Shown: one piece after another, positions 1-12,048 of the stretch
Layout: each line of letters opens with the position of its first letter
How positions within the stretch are numbered: position 1 is the stretch's first letter
Assembly (NCBI GenBank): GCA_940671915.1
Contig: CALNVZ010000679.1
Coordinates: 45,637-109,636 of the forward strand
Direction: 5' to 3'
From: Paracentrotus lividus
Lineage: Eukaryota; Echinodermata; Echinoidea; Camarodonta; Echinidae
DNA length: 64,000 nucleotides
Made by a program: the position numbers and the translations under genes
Notes under the pieces: generated by a model
What the model saw: the letters and a program-made list of their open reading frames with translations, nothing else
Database searches by the model: none
What the model was told of the DNA's origin: nothing

Positions 1-819
1 TCCCTGTATTGTGCGATTAAATATGCAGTGATCGTCGATGCTTCAGATGGAGCATCGCTGCACACTCGCCTGCGGCTCGTTGCAGCGAGGCCTATATCTA
101 AAGCTATCTCTATCTCGCGTGCACTGCATTCACCGCTAATGCACGCTCAGGAGTGTTTTATTGCCTAATGGTATAGAAGTGCGTGGCGGATGTTCAACTC
201 CACTAGCACCGAAAATGTTCCCTTGCCTTTGGATATTCAACATTTAACACACTCATAATACGATGTCAATACTTTACTAGTTCAGTGTTGACCTGTGGAC
301 CAAACTGCCACATTTTGGGGAAAATTTGGCAACCTTGTCAATGTTGTTTTATTTAAGGTTTTTCTCCTTCTTGCAATAACTTTCAGCTCCAAAATTAAGT
401 AGTAACATATGTCTATGTCATTATAAGACACAGTGAATAGGTTTTGGATAAATTTCAAATCAAAATGATGAAAAAAAAATAAAACATCACTTATTTTTTG
501 GCCCTTCCCCGCCAAAACGTGCGGGGAAATTTTCAGAAGTGGACTTTAAAAGATAATTTTCATCCAAGTAGGAAGAAAACTCAAAACATCAGGGATAGTG
601 AAAGGAACATCCAAACACTCAGTTATTGAAGATAAGTGAAAATGTTATTTTGAAAAGTGAAAAATTAAGTTTGTTTTCTGTAAGTTTTCTTATTGAGTCT
701 TGTCATTATTAGTTCCAGATGGTTCAGTTGCTTGTGTGATTTAACACAGAGAATATTTTTTTAATAAATACATTGAGTTATTGGACTTTTTAGCAGTTGA
801 AAAGAAAGTGCGTACATAT

Positions 820-1484
820 GGTATGGTAAGAGTGCCTAAGTCTGCACAGTGCCTATACCTGCGCACCCATGTAAATATGCGATTTTCATAGAACAAAACA
901 TCAAATTAACTGACATCAATTTTCAATCTTATCCTCAACAATCCATTATTTACCTTACCTTTACCCAAGGTTCTGGAAGAGTGCTGTACTCTCAGCAGTC
1001 AGGCTTCCAGTTTAAGCTTGTGGTTTCATCCTTCTACATGTAGACCCTCTAGATCTAACTGTTAGGCCTATTTGGGTTTTTGTCATGCTGTCATCCATCA
1101 TTTAGTTTTGCTTCTTCTTCAAGTCGGTGTTCTTACGATACCAAAAACTGCGAAAAAAATTGATAAACAATGAGTTCCAGCAAGTTTCATTCCTACCCTG
1201 AAATTTCAATCATGTCAAAAAAATATGTCCGAAACTTACTGCGCTGAATTGCGTGCAAAATGATGTCTGCGACTATTCATTTTTGCTACACAAAATGACA
1301 AGCCCGTCTAAAATCGTAAAAAAACATTGTTCTTGTATTATAATTTCTTAAATTTTTTGTTTCATTGATCATTAGAATTTGAAGAACGGAATAACATTGA
1401 TGAATCTTTAAAAAAATATTTTACTTCGTAATAAAAATCATGATCGATTTTTAGGTGCGCAGACTTGGGCACCGCCATCATACC
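820..1484. mobile_element. Inverted-repeat (MITE-like) element, left copy
   Basis: The left end reads GGTATGGTAAGAGTGCCTAA then GTCTGCAC. The reverse complement of the right end reads GGTATGATGGCGGTGCCCAA then GTCTGCGCACC, giving about 30-bp imperfect terminal inverted repeats. No transposase ORF. An internal stretch is also found diverged at 61060-61470, so this is a dispersed family. The target duplication is not clear. Confidence 0.6.
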
Positions 1485-1517
1485 TCTATAGCACCGCCCC
1501 CGGGATGGCTGCCGCAG

Positions 1518-1525
1518 TATAAAAG
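1518..1525 (+). promoter_or_regulatory. TATA-box-like core promoter candidate, left copy
   Basis: TATAAAAG preceded by a GC-rich patch (CCGCCCCCGGG) and placed just outside the right end of the 820-1484 element. A short ORF starts about 80 bp downstream but is shifted by one base in this copy. Promoter activity is inference from sequence only. Confidence 0.3.
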
Positions 1526-2579
1526 CAGCTTCGCCTGGGTCTGCACTGGATTTCTACTGCAAAAATTATATTATAACAGTTCAGTTGATTAATATCAAAA
1601 TGAATGACATAGAACTAGACATAGTCATAGCTTACATACCTTCACTAAAGATTCCTTTATGATTATTCAGTTGGATATAGGCTAGTCGTATCGAAGATTA
1701 TCCTTGTCAAAAGAAGGAGAAACTACGTTAGGTGATAGATAGTAAGGTTATAATCCGCGCACATCGCACAAATTTTCTAATACACGTGAATTGCATTGAT
1801 TGTACGACGTTCACGTACATATACCAGCCCTAGCCACCATCAGGATAGTCTATGTACAGGATAGATCGAACTGTGATACATGGGCATGGCACAGCGCAAT
1901 CAGGTCAAACTGGGTAGTTTTTGCTAGTAATAATATTATTTACTTTAATTGCAGGCCTATTTTCACGAATTCTCCAAGCCCCATGGCGGAGCCAGGGTTT
2001 GAAACAGGCGGTGCTATACACTCAATACAGCCTAGAGGCCGAGGGGAGGTCTAGGCCTATGAATTTTATTTATTTTTTGTTGCTTGTTTTTGTTTGTTAG
2101 TTTTTTGTTTGCTTCGTTTTTTGTCTTTTGTTTTTGTTTGTTTATTTGTATTTTTTTGCAGTGGCGAGGATGTGTGAATAGCTAGGCATAGGGGACGCCA
2201 TGTCCAGTAGAGGGACTGGGGACTGCCATTTTATACTAGGCTTAGATCTACGCCTATACGGTTTTTTCTTTGCAGCATCGGATCAAGGGTTCGCCATAGT
2301 TAGTTATTTAATTCATGAATTGATTATTATTATTTATTTTATTATTTTTTTTTTCATTCATTTTTTTTTTTTGTTTTTTTGTTGTAGCTCTATTTTTTTT
2401 TTTTTTTTTTTTTTCAATGGCGGAGCCAAGAGGTATAATATAGGGACTGATCATGATGTGTGGCTTCCAAATAATCTGCCACTTATTATCAAAAGAGGTA
2501 GGGCCCATCCCCTCCTCCTCTCGTCACTCTGGAGGCTCGAGCCCACGTGCACCATACACACTGCTTCTTGATCACAATC

Positions 2580-3270
2580 AACTTCTAACAAACGCCGCTT
2601 CCCCCCCCCCCGCCCCCACATTAGAACCCACCATAACTTCCAGCCCTCTAAGACTATAAGTTTCTTTCTTTCTTCTTCATTGAACGCTGTTTATTTTGTT
2701 GTATATGGGCCACCGTACCATCCTACTCTTACAACCACCGCCCCCTCCCCCCCATACCTACATAAGAAGTCCACCATACTTTCAACCCTCTAAGACTAAG
2801 TTTCTTTCTTTTTTTTTCCATTTCTATTCATTAAACGTTGTTTATCCCCCCCCACATTAGAAGCCCAACATACCAGGGGCCGCGGAGCGTTTTTGAAAGT
2901 GGGGGCTGAGCCGAAGTGGGGGGGGGGGGGGCTGAACAGGCTCAAAATCACAAATGTATGGTCATTTTTGCATTTTTGTAACACGTTGGCTGAAAAAGTG
3001 GGGGGGGGGGCCCCAGCCCCCGGCTCCGCGGCCCTCAACTTCCAGCCCTCTAAGACTATAAGTTTCTTTCTTTCTTCTTCATTGAACGCTGTTTATTTTT
3101 TGTTGTGTTTTGGCCACCGTACCCTACTCTCATACTTCTAAGTTATATACACCACCGACCCCTCCCCCCCCCCCACATCAGAAGCCCACCATACTTCCAG
3201 CCCTCTAAGACTAAGTTTCTTTCTTTCTTTCTTTTTTCCTATTCATTAAACGCTGTTTATTCTGTTGTAT
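2580..3270. repeat. CT-rich tandem units, left copy
   Basis: Four imperfect units, each with CCCTCTAAGACTA(T)AAGTTTC, a TTTC run, then ATTCATTRAACGYTGTTTAT. They start near 2640, 2785, 3040 and 3200 and are interrupted by the GC-rich miniature element at 2876-3034. The equivalent array in the right copy is at 13070-13715. Non-coding. Confidence 0.7.
2876..3034. mobile_element. Short GC-rich inverted-repeat element, left copy
   Basis: About 159 bp bounded by GGGGCCGCGGAGC and GGCTCCGCGGCCC, an inverted pair. Inside are GGGGGCTGAG and long G runs and an AT-rich centre. It is inserted in the CT-rich array. No ORF. Probably a miniature non-autonomous element. Confidence 0.55.
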
Positions 3271-4676
3271 ACATGTATAGGGCTATAATTGATTATAATT
3301 CATTATTAAAGAGTCTTGAAATAGACATAGCAAAAAGTCTCTTCGAAGTTAAATTTGGTATCGAAAGGGACGATACCTGCGATGGCGTGTACATTAGTGA
3401 GTTTTCGCAGAACTACGGGGAGCTTATCTAGAACGTTAGCAAAAAAGAGGGCACTATTTTCAAAATGCCTGCAAACCCTCGTTTCCTATCTTCTTCAATA
3501 ACTTTGAATAGAAGTTTCCAATGGTAACCGCAAGTTCCCTTTGGCTTGTGATATATTGTAACGTCTATTGTTGCAATAAGAATTCAATCCAAAGGCTACT
3601 TTACCGGGGATAGGCCTACCTAGTTTTTTTTTCATACCAGGTTTTATTGTGACAAATGCATCTATGCGTATAACAGCTGACCTAAACATTGCTGATATGA
3701 AAAGAAATAAACTACCGCCCAGCCTTTATGATAAGTCAAATCAAAGTATGCTTCTTTTATGTTTTAGCAAAGGGGGAAATGCCTGTATACATTCTATCAA
3801 AGCGCTCGCTTATTATAACTGACTTATGTTCTCAGCTGAGAACCTAGATACGTTCTACGTTTCGGGAAGACGTCAGAAAAGGCGTTGTAGATTTGACAAC
3901 GGGAAGCTATCTCTTGTAGCTAGGGGAAACCTCGTTTGTGCACACGAAAACTTGTAATTTAAACGCTTGCCAGCCGTTTCTAGCAATACCAGTTTTACAC
4001 ACCTTTTTCTGTACTAACAGTATGCAGGAGTTTGGGGGTTTGAGCTATTTTGGAAAATAAAGTCATTCATAAGTAAACGTTCTAGATTAGCCTCTCCCGT
4101 CGTCCAGCGAAAGCACCTAACATCAGCGGCGATGACCGAAAGGATCCGCGCGCTGATGATGCCTAAACCGCGCGAAAACCTTGTTCCAAAATTCGAAGAT
4201 GCACTGAAAAGTGTGCCAAAATTCGAAAAAGGCACCATCTGCGATGCGCAGGATCGGCGACCACACCCGGCCACTTGGCGTGAAATGAGAAGTTTTACCG
4301 TTCTTCACAAGATTGTCCGTTATTTCAGTCATCGTGAAAAGATCCAAATGAAAATTGTTACACATTAATATGCTAGGAGGAATGGCTCTACAAGACATAT
4401 CATAAAACCCATGATTAAATGTTAATACTTTTCACAAGACAGCCTCAAAATGATGGGACATTTTTATTGACCCACTCTCTATATAATTAAATGAGTCTCA
4501 CTCTTGTTGAAGTTTGTTTATCTTAAACCAAAAATATTGAAGTAAATATCAATTAAATTTGGGGTAAGTGGAATAAAAGATTATAAATTTTAATATTCTT
4601 TTTTTTTTTTTTTTTTTTGCTAATTGGAATTACAAGCTTCACTTTCTCGTATAATTCGGTAACTTGGTAACTTGGT

Positions 4677-4713
<37 letters not shown>

Positions 4714-4714
4714 T

Positions 4715-4848
4715 CCAAACCGTGTTCATCGCTGGAGTCAGGGCAGTCATGAGTAAAATCACACACCGATAATGGATCCACTGCATAAGAACCATCCGTG
4801 CAATGAAAGTACCTATATGACAACGACAGGTTTGAATATACAATTTGA
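4715..4848 (-). pseudogene. LDLa domain exon in left copy of duplicated segment (frame lesions)
   Basis: Same LDLa module as at 15160-15293, within the left copy of the duplicated segment. Here the middle is intact (DPLSVCDFTHDCPDSSDEHG), but one base is missing near FNC, which shifts the N-terminal half. The donor region reads GGTTTGGAAT instead of GGTTGTGGTA, so the last Cys and the GT donor are lost. The lesions are complementary to those of the other copy, as expected if both derive from one locus through error-prone reads. If the duplication is real, this is a decaying tandem exon. Confidence 0.55.
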
Positions 4849-4913
4849 AATGGAACGAGACAAACATAATGTCATGCTTTGAATTATCACGTTACAATTC
4901 TTCCTGCGATCGG

Positions 4914-5095
4914 CTTGCAACGATCGTCTGCGTTCGCGGAGCGGGGGTGGAGCGGGGATGGCCGCACCCCTTTCGTGAACACCGGGGGGGGGGGGGGGCT
5001 TTTTTTGAAAGGGTGGGTTGAGGTAGGGGAGTAAATTAACGCACATTCGGGAACACCGGGGGGGGGGGCTTTTTCTCGAAAGGCTGTGTTAAGAT
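4914..5095. repeat. G-tract repeat (GTGAACACCGGGGG units)
   Basis: Two units of (C)GTGAACACC or CGGGAACACC followed by 9-14 G, then CTTTTTYTCGAAAGG. They follow a block CGATCGTCTGCGTTCGCGGA. The same block and units recur at 15365-15535 and 16500-16680 and inverted at 17245-17405 and 19318-19430. G runs of this length can form quadruplexes. Confidence 0.75.
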
Positions 5096-5239
5096 AGTTT
5101 TCTGAACCAGTCGTTTTCATAAAAATTATTCATTAAATAATACAAATATAATATTATAGATTATTATAGGAGAACAGAGGAGAGCTTTGCATTTTTTGTT
5201 GTTGATATTGAAGTTCATAATTTTTAGACCCCCCCCCCA

Positions 5240-5400
5240 AGCGAAGGTTGTTATTCCTAAATAGAAAAGGTTCGTTATTCCCGAAATAGAACAAGGTTCG
5301 TTATTCCGATAATAGAATAAGGTTTTGGTTTTCCGATAATAGAATTATGTTCGTTATTCCGAAAATAGAAAAGGTTCGTTATTCTGAAAATTGAGCTATT
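5240..5400. repeat. AGGTTCGTTATTCC short tandem repeat
   Basis: Five or six degenerate units of about 25-30 bp, consensus AAGGTTCGTTATTCCGAAAATAGAA. Repeated in the right copy at 15685-15835 and in inverse orientation at 16940-17020. Confidence 0.75.
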
Positions 5401-5843
5401 ACAGCCAGAGCGAATGGATTAAGATAGTTGGGGACTGTGTTTTTGGTCACCCATGAATGACTCCAGATAAGGGGATTTTTTTTTTTTTTGGGGGGGGAGG
5501 CGGTAGAACGACTTTGAAAGTGGAGGTCACGATGGAAAACGGGCATTATTCCTGAAAAAGGGGCAATTGAGACCAAAAGGCATAAAGAGAAATGGATTCG
5601 GATGAATAGGGGGGAGCGCCCCAAAAATTACATTTTAATTGGGATGTTTTAAGAATGTGTTTTGTATTTCATTAATGACAAAAAAAGCAAACGAGCGCGA
5701 AGCGCGAGCCGAAAATATTGAGATAATATTATGTGCAGTATAGACTATATTATTTAGTATTCTCGAGCGCGAAGCGTGAGATGAAAACTTTGAGGTACAA
5801 ATATAGAGTTAATTTGCGCATTATGTAGAATCTCCTCAACAAC

Positions 5844-5868
5844 NNNNNNNNNNNNNNNNNNNNNNNNN
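5844..5868. other. Assembly gap of 25 N
   Basis: Exactly 25 N. It lies 16 bp past the end of the left copy of the duplicated segment. A gap of this conventional size suggests unknown or negative true length, which bears on whether the duplication is real. Confidence 0.95.
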
Positions 5869-6660
5869 GCGAAAAAGTTAAATCGGTAAAAAATGGAAAT
5901 ATTCTATCCAACCTTTATGGTCAAAACAAAGGAAATGAAAAACAACCATGAACCCTAAATAATTTGTCATTTCCCCCAAATCTTGTTTCAGCCTTAATGA
6001 CAAGGTTGTAAACGGTAACTATAGTCTATTTTCATTATGATTTATGTTGGGCTGAGATTCTACAATAGATTTTTGAGAAAATAGACATTTCTATGTTGTA
6101 AAAATGAATAATTTAATTTTCAACCCGAATTGAAATAAACTTTGACTCTTCCCCTAGACAATAAATCTAAGTCTGTGATCATAAACTTAGATTTAACTCG
6201 AAGAACAACAACAACCCTATACATCATGCGTTTAGTGAGGGTGGGTTATAGGGGCCGGTCAGCGGGGTGAACAAAAAAGGGCCCTAAATGAGAAAAATGA
6301 CAAAATGGGCGTTCGGGTTGCCAAACATTATTTTCATTCCCGAGAATAGTTGGGTGTCCAAGGTATAGCCAGGGCCAGAAAGATAAGTAGGGACAAACAA
6401 TTTCAAAAATCTAAGCCGGAGCAAATAGATGTTGCTGGATCACACAAAACAATATCCAACCTTTATGAGCAACAGTGTATTTTTCTGAAAGGAAATTTCA
6501 AGAGCAATTCAATATGGTGAGAAATTAAGACCTGGATCAAAGTGAGAAAAATATTGGGAGCTGATTTAAAAAAATATTAGGGCCCCAAAAAATTCAACAT
6601 TTAATTAAATATGTTACTATTCACCCTACATAGTAGTGGATGGAATTTTGGAATCCACAG
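5869..6660. repeat. Dispersed repeat, related to 36.65-37.32 kb
   Basis: Non-coding. Blocks such as CAACCTTTATG, AAAGGAAATGAAAAACAACC, GCCTTAATGACAAGG and GTTGGGCTGAGATT recur in order, diverged, at 36650-37320. Near 6430-6480 a unit beginning GTTGCTGGATCA and ending AACAGTGTAT also occurs at 36055-36110, and related ends are at 37300 and 63245. Confidence 0.6.
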
Positions 6661-6704
6661 GACATTTCTTTTAAGAAAATGTATACTTGTTGGTTAGATT
6701 AATA

Positions 6705-8686
6705 AACACAACACAAAAGAAAGTTCCCCCTATTTCAAATATCAATAAATTTTTAAAAGGAGGATTTACAAAAATCTAATTATATGTCCATGAAGGGAAT
6801 TTAATTAGCTACTATGGGACCGAATTTTAGGAAAAATCATGTTGTCATGCTTCAGTGAGCAATGGTTGAATGCAAAAATGTAATTTTTTGAAGTTCGCAA
6901 GCCTAAAATCACAACTTTGATTCAATGATATCGGACCAATTTTTAGATTTTAAACATTTCACGCATCAGATTGTAAGCGAAACGTGCTTCCAAACATACG
7001 GAAAGGACATTTGTGTAAAATTTCACGGTTGAGTGAGCATGCAGCAAAAAATGCCAAAACTGCGATTTTTACATTTTATCCATTGTAAAATTGATGAATT
7101 ATGATGGGATTCATGTCTAGGAAGAGTGTTTTTAACTTTTGCAAAAATTTATATCCATTCACGGTTGAATGGACACCATAAAATACCACGTGAAAAAACA
7201 TTAGGTAAGTATTCTTTCCATTTTGTACACTAAAAATCATGTGAATATCTGTTTTTGTATTATTTTTATGACCGGTGCACGTGTGTACATAATCATATTG
7301 CATTTATTAAAAATGTCATGCTTCAGTGAGCATGTGGTACTGGAAAAGCTGTTTTTTTAATTTAGAGACCAAAATTAAATTGCTTACTTTGCTTAACCAA
7401 TTCGTTTGAAAGTATTAATTTGATTTCATTTTCGCAAAAATCCCGACTTTTCATGCTTCAGTGAACACAAGATATGAGAAAAACATGAAAAAAGGAAGAA
7501 AGTTTACGGCCCTGGCACAGCCTAATGGTAGGTCCGATTCTCAATTTGACCTAAGTTCCTGTTAGTTAATAACTTCTTAAAGATTTGTTACAAGTTTCAA
7601 GAATTAACTCAAAGTATAACGAACAAAAAAATGACAATAAAAATGGGCAATATTTGACGTTTGTTCACTTTTTGTTCAAACTCTATACGTAAAGTCAATG
7701 GGGAGGAAATCAATAGTGAACAAAAGTCAAATATTGCCCATTTTCATTGTAATTTTTTCGGTCGTTACACTGTGAGTTAATTCTTGAAACTTGGCACAAG
7801 TCTCTAAGAAGTCATTAACTAACAGGAACTTAGGTCAAATCAAGAATCGGACGAGCCATTAGGCCGTGCCAGGGCCGCAAACCTTCTTATTTTTTTTTAT
7901 GTTTTTCTCATGTCCTGTGTTCACTGCAGCATGAAAAATCGCGATTTTTGCGAAAACGAAAGCAAATGAATACTTTCAATCAAATTGTTATGGTTAAGCA
8001 AAGTAAGCAATTTAATTTTCGTCTCTAAATTAAAAAACAGCTTTTCCAGTGCCACATGCTCACTGAAGCATGAAATATTTAATAAATGCAATATGATCAT
8101 GTATACACGTGCACCGGTCATAAAAATAATACAAAAACAGATATTCATATGATCTTTAGTGTACAAAATGGAAAGAATACTTCTTTAGTGTTTTTCACAT
8201 GGTATTTTATGGTGTTCATTCAACCGTGAATTGATTTATTTTTTTGCAACAGTTAAAAACACTCTTCCTCGACATGAATCCCATTATGTTTGATCAATTT
8301 TACCATGGCAAAGAAGTAAAAATCGCAGATTTGGCATTTTTGCTGCATGCTCACTCAACCGTGAAATTTTACGCAAATTTCCTTTCCGTATGTTTGAAAG
8401 CACGTTTTGCGTACATTCTGATGCGTGAACTGTTAAAAATCTAAAAATTGGTCTGATATCATTGTTTCAAAGTTGTGATTTTAGGCTTGCGAACTTCAAA
8501 AAATGACATTTTTGCATTCAACCATTGCTCACTGAAGCATGACAACATGATTTTTTCCTCAAATTCGCTCCCATGGTAGCTAATTAAATTCCCTACATGG
8601 ACATTATAATTAGATTTTTGTAACTCCTCCTATTAAAAAAAATATTGATATTTGAATTAGGGGGAACTTTCTTTTTGTGTTGTGTT
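6705..8686. mobile_element. 2-kb palindromic (foldback) element with TA target duplication
   Basis: The arms 6705-7668 and 7716-8686 are near-complete reverse complements around a spacer of about 47 bp. The ends read AACACAACACAAAAGAAAGT and its complement. TA dinucleotides flank it (6703-6704 and 8687-8688). The empty site is present at 9328-9370, where TTAATATTTCAAAAG is uninterrupted, so the boundaries are directly supported. A TA duplication is typical of the Tc1/mariner/IS630 superfamily. No transposase ORF is visible, so it would be non-autonomous. Confidence 0.85.
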
Positions 8687-8688
8687 TA

Positions 8689-9089
8689 TTTCAAAAGTTA
8701 TGACACTTTAATCCTGATAGATGCAAGATTTTTAGATTTAGGTGGTGTAACACAAAAAGGGGCGAGTTCAAAACGCATGGCAAAATGCATTTTAGCTGAA
8801 ACACAATATGGATTGCCTTTAGTACATGAAATGACGTTCTGTGACAATTTTTGGTCTGACGCAAGGGTACAAATTTATACGTAACTCACGGGGGTCGCAA
8901 ATTTGATCTCAAAAGATGCGCAAAACTTAAAAGAAACTAGATGAATTCTCGACAGCGCAAGGTCGAAATTTATGCCTCCGCCATTGCCAGATCAGAAATA
9001 TATTTCACATTTATACAAAGACCTCTTTGACCTTGACCTTTGACTTTGTAGGCTACATCTTATCAGATCATTGTTACCCAAGAAGGCTG
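8689..9089 (+). repeat. Direct repeat unit 1
   Basis: About 400 bp from TTTCAAAAGTTATGACACTT to CAGATCATTGTTACCCAAG, nearly identical to 9361-9749. An open stretch (about 79 codons from 8645) is incidental. A diverged partial copy is at 59219-59370. Confidence 0.85.
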
Positions 9090-9108
9090 ATGACTGTCTT
9101 GGAAGCCA

Positions 9109-9145
<37 letters not shown>

Positions 9146-9360
9146 CCCCAAAATTTTAAACACTCCTTTAAAAACCCATGTTCTGAAGTGTACAAATAAT
9201 TTTTGGGCCATGAAAATTGCAAATGGCGGCTTAGAACTTCCGAGACTGATGAAAAATTTGAGATTTAGTGTTTAGGTGATAGTAACATTACCTACCATTT
9301 GATATAAATAGTAAATACAATTTTAAGAAAATGTATACTTTTGTATGGTTAGAGTTAATA

Positions 9361-9749
9361 TTTCAAAAGTTATGACACTTTGATCCTGATAGATGCAAGA
9401 TTTTTAGATTTAGGTGGTGTAACACAAAAAGGGGCGAGTTCAAAACGCATGGCAAAATGCATTTTAGCTGAAACACAATATGGATTGCCTTCAGTACATG
9501 AAATGACGTTCTGTGACAATTTTTGGTCTGACGCAAGGGTACAAATTTATACGTAACTCACGGGGGTCGCAAATTTGATCTCAAAAGATGCGCAAAACTT
9601 AAAAGAAACTAGATGAATCCTCGACAGCGCAAGGTCGAAATTTATGCCTCCGCCATTGCCAGATCAGAAATATATTTCACATTTATACAAAGACCTCTTT
9701 AACCTTGACCTTTGACTTTGTACATCTTATCAGATCATTGTTACCCAAG
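9361..9749 (+). repeat. Direct repeat unit 2 (unoccupied insertion site)
   Basis: Second copy of 8689-9089. Its left flank retains the unoccupied insertion site of the 6705-8686 element. The spacer between the units includes a poly-A tract of about 33 nt at 9110-9142, perhaps a retroposon tail. Confidence 0.85.
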
Positions 9750-10040
9750 TATGCACACATTTACCAAGTATGAAGATGATTAGTGAAACGGTTCTTGAGT
9801 TATTGTGAAAACGAGCTATTTTCGCCTATTTATTGCCCTCTAAAACCTTTGACCTTTGACCTCATGACCCCCCAATCTAATGGGATCATTGCCATCCCAG
9901 TATGCACACATGTAATAAGAATGAAGATGATCCGTGAAACTGTTCTTGAGTTATTTTGAGAACGAGCTATTTTCACCTATTTATTGACCTCTGTAACCTT
10001 TGACCTTGTGACACCAAAATCTGATCAGATCATTTTGTGT
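9690..10040. repeat. Tandem ~150-bp repeat with TGACCTTTGACC motifs
   Basis: Two and a half units, each containing TATGCACACAT, GAAGATGAT, GTGAAAC and GTTCTTGAGTTATT, then GAGCTATTTTC and a block of TTTGACCTTTGACCTCATGACC type. This resembles a dispersed repeat seen in marine invertebrate genomes (recognised by pattern, not by search). The TGACCTTTGACCT block matches a direct-repeat nuclear-receptor site. Confidence 0.6.
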
Positions 10041-10430
10041 AGTAGAATTTTTAGATCTTTTTTGGATATGCCACCTTGACTTGGCTTGAGCTGCTCAAAA
10101 GACTTTTCTGCATTGACCTTCCATTTGAAGAAAACTGCTGCAGTAAGGTACTTTCCATTGCAAGGTCAATTATGAATTGACCATGCATAACGTTAGATCT
10201 ATTAACGTTAATTTATAAAATGGCGCTGTGATTTTACACATCGTGGTTGGTCAAAACGCGTCACGTGTGATGCTGTATTTTCAATGCAAAGCAACAACGT
10301 GCATTTTTCTGTGCAAAAAAAAGTAATATACACTCTCATCCGGGTCTTTTTTACTTTCTTGGATGACGATAAGTAGCTCAAGGTCTAGAGCTAGCAAAAT
10401 GTCGCAATTTTAAAACAGTGTTAACACACT
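10041..10430. other. Unassigned spacer
   Basis: AT-rich non-coding DNA between the GACCTTTGACC repeats and the right copy of the duplication. I see no gene or clear repeat. Confidence 0.5.
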
Positions 10431-11257
10431 TCCCTGTATTGTGCGATTAAATATGCAGTGATCGCTCGATGCTTCAGATGGAGCATCGCTGCACACTCGC
10501 CTGCGGCTCGTTGCAGCGAGGCCTATATCTAAAGCTATCTCTATCTCGCGTGCACTGCATTCACCGCTAATGCACGCTCAGGAGTGTTTTATTGCCTAAT
10601 GGTATAGAAGTGCGTGGCGGGATGTTCAACTCCACTAGCACCGAAAATGTTCCTTGCCTTTGGAATATTCAACATTTAACACACTCATAATACGATGTCA
10701 ATACTTTACTAGTTCAGTGTTGACCTCGTGGACCAAACTGCCACATTTTGGGGAAAATTTGGCAACCTTGTCAATGTTGTTTTATTTAAGGTTTTTCTCC
10801 TTCTTGCAATAACTTTCAGCTCCAAAATTAAGTAGTAACATATGTCTATGTCATTATAAGACACAGTGAATAGGTTTTGGATAAATTTCAAATCAAAATG
10901 ATGAAAAAAAAAATAAAACATCACTTATTTTTTGGCCCTTCCCCGCCCCAAAACGTGCGGGGAAATTTTCAGAAGGTGGACTTTAAAAGATAATTTTTCA
11001 TCCAAGTAGGAAGAAAACTCAAAACATCAGGGATAGTGAAAGGAACATCCAAACACTCAGTTATTGAAGATAAGTGAAAATGTTATTTTGAAAAGTGAAA
11101 AATTAAGTTTGTTTTCTGTAAGTTTTCTTATTGAGTCTTGTCATTATTAGTTCCAGATGGTTCAGTTGCTTGTGTGATTTAACACAGAGAATATTTTTTT
11201 AATAAATACATTGAGTTATTGGACTTTTTAGCAGTTGAAAAGAAAGTGCGTACATAT

Positions 11258-11931
11258 GGTATGGTAAGAGTGCCTAAGTCTGCACAGTGCCTATACCTGC
11301 GCACCCATGTAAATATGCGATTTTCATAGAACAAAACATCAAATTAACTGACATCAATTTTCAATCTTATCCTCAACAATCCATTATTTACCTTACCTTT
11401 ACCCAAGGTTCTGGAAGAGTGCTGTACTCTCAGCAGTCAGGCTTCCAGTTTAAGCTTGTGGTTTCATCCTTCTACATGTAGACCCTCTAGATCTAACTGT
11501 TAGGCCTATTTGGGTTTTTGTCATGCTGTCATCCATCATTTAGTTTTGCTTCTTCTTCAAGCTCGGTGTTCTTACGATACCAAAAACTGCGAAAAAAATT
11601 GATAAACAATGAGTTCCAGCAAGTTTCATTTCCTACCCTGAAAATTTCAATCATTGTCAAAAAAATATGTCCGAAACTTCACTGCGCCTGAATTGCGTGC
11701 AAAATGATGTCTGCGCACTATTCATTTTTGCTACACAAAATGACAAGCCCGTCTAAAAATCGTAAAAAAACATTGTTCTTGTATTATAATTTCTTGAAAT
11801 TTTTTGTTTCATTGATCATTAGAATTTGAAGAACGGAATAACATTGATGAATCTTTAAAAAAATATTTTACTTCGTAATAAAAATCATGATCGAATTTTA
11901 GGTGCGCAGACTTGGGCACCGCCATCATACC
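11258..11931. mobile_element. Inverted-repeat (MITE-like) element, right copy
   Basis: Same element as 820-1484, in the duplicated segment. Terminal inverted repeats begin GGTATGGTAAGAG on the left and GGTATGATGGCGG (reverse complement) on the right. Non-coding. Confidence 0.6.
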
Positions 11932-11965
11932 TCTATAGCAGCCGCCCCCGGGATGGCTGCCGCAG

Positions 11966-11973
11966 TATAAAAG
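11966..11973 (+). promoter_or_regulatory. TATA-box-like core promoter candidate, right copy
   Basis: TATAAAAG with the GC-rich patch CCGCCCCCGGG about 20 bp upstream. In this copy a small ORF at 12049-12135 follows about 75 bp downstream, in a normal place for a transcribed leader. No known gene is recognised. Confidence 0.35.
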
Positions 11974-12048
11974 CAGCTTCGCCTGGGTCTGCCACTGGAT
12001 TTCTACTGCAAAAATTATATTATAACAGTTCAGTTGATTAATATCAAA

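Larger units (their letters stand above)
1..5827. repeat. Left copy of a ~5.83-kb duplicated segment
   Basis: Matches 10431-16258 almost base for base in the same orientation and the same feature order: the 0.7-kb inverted-repeat element, the TATA promoter-like patch, CT-rich tandem units, the GC-rich miniature element, the LDLa exon, G-tract repeats and the GCGAAGCGC motif. Differences are mainly single-base indels, many in homopolymers. The match stops 16 bp before the 25-N gap. It begins at base 1, so the copy may extend upstream of the window. Confidence 0.9.

Noticed and set aside
4132..4368. 78-codon ORF with two PKFE repeats in a GC-rich patch
   Set aside because: The right copy (14585-14760) is frameshifted, the protein resembles nothing known to me, and the opposite frame is also open. 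Possibly an exon, but unsupported.
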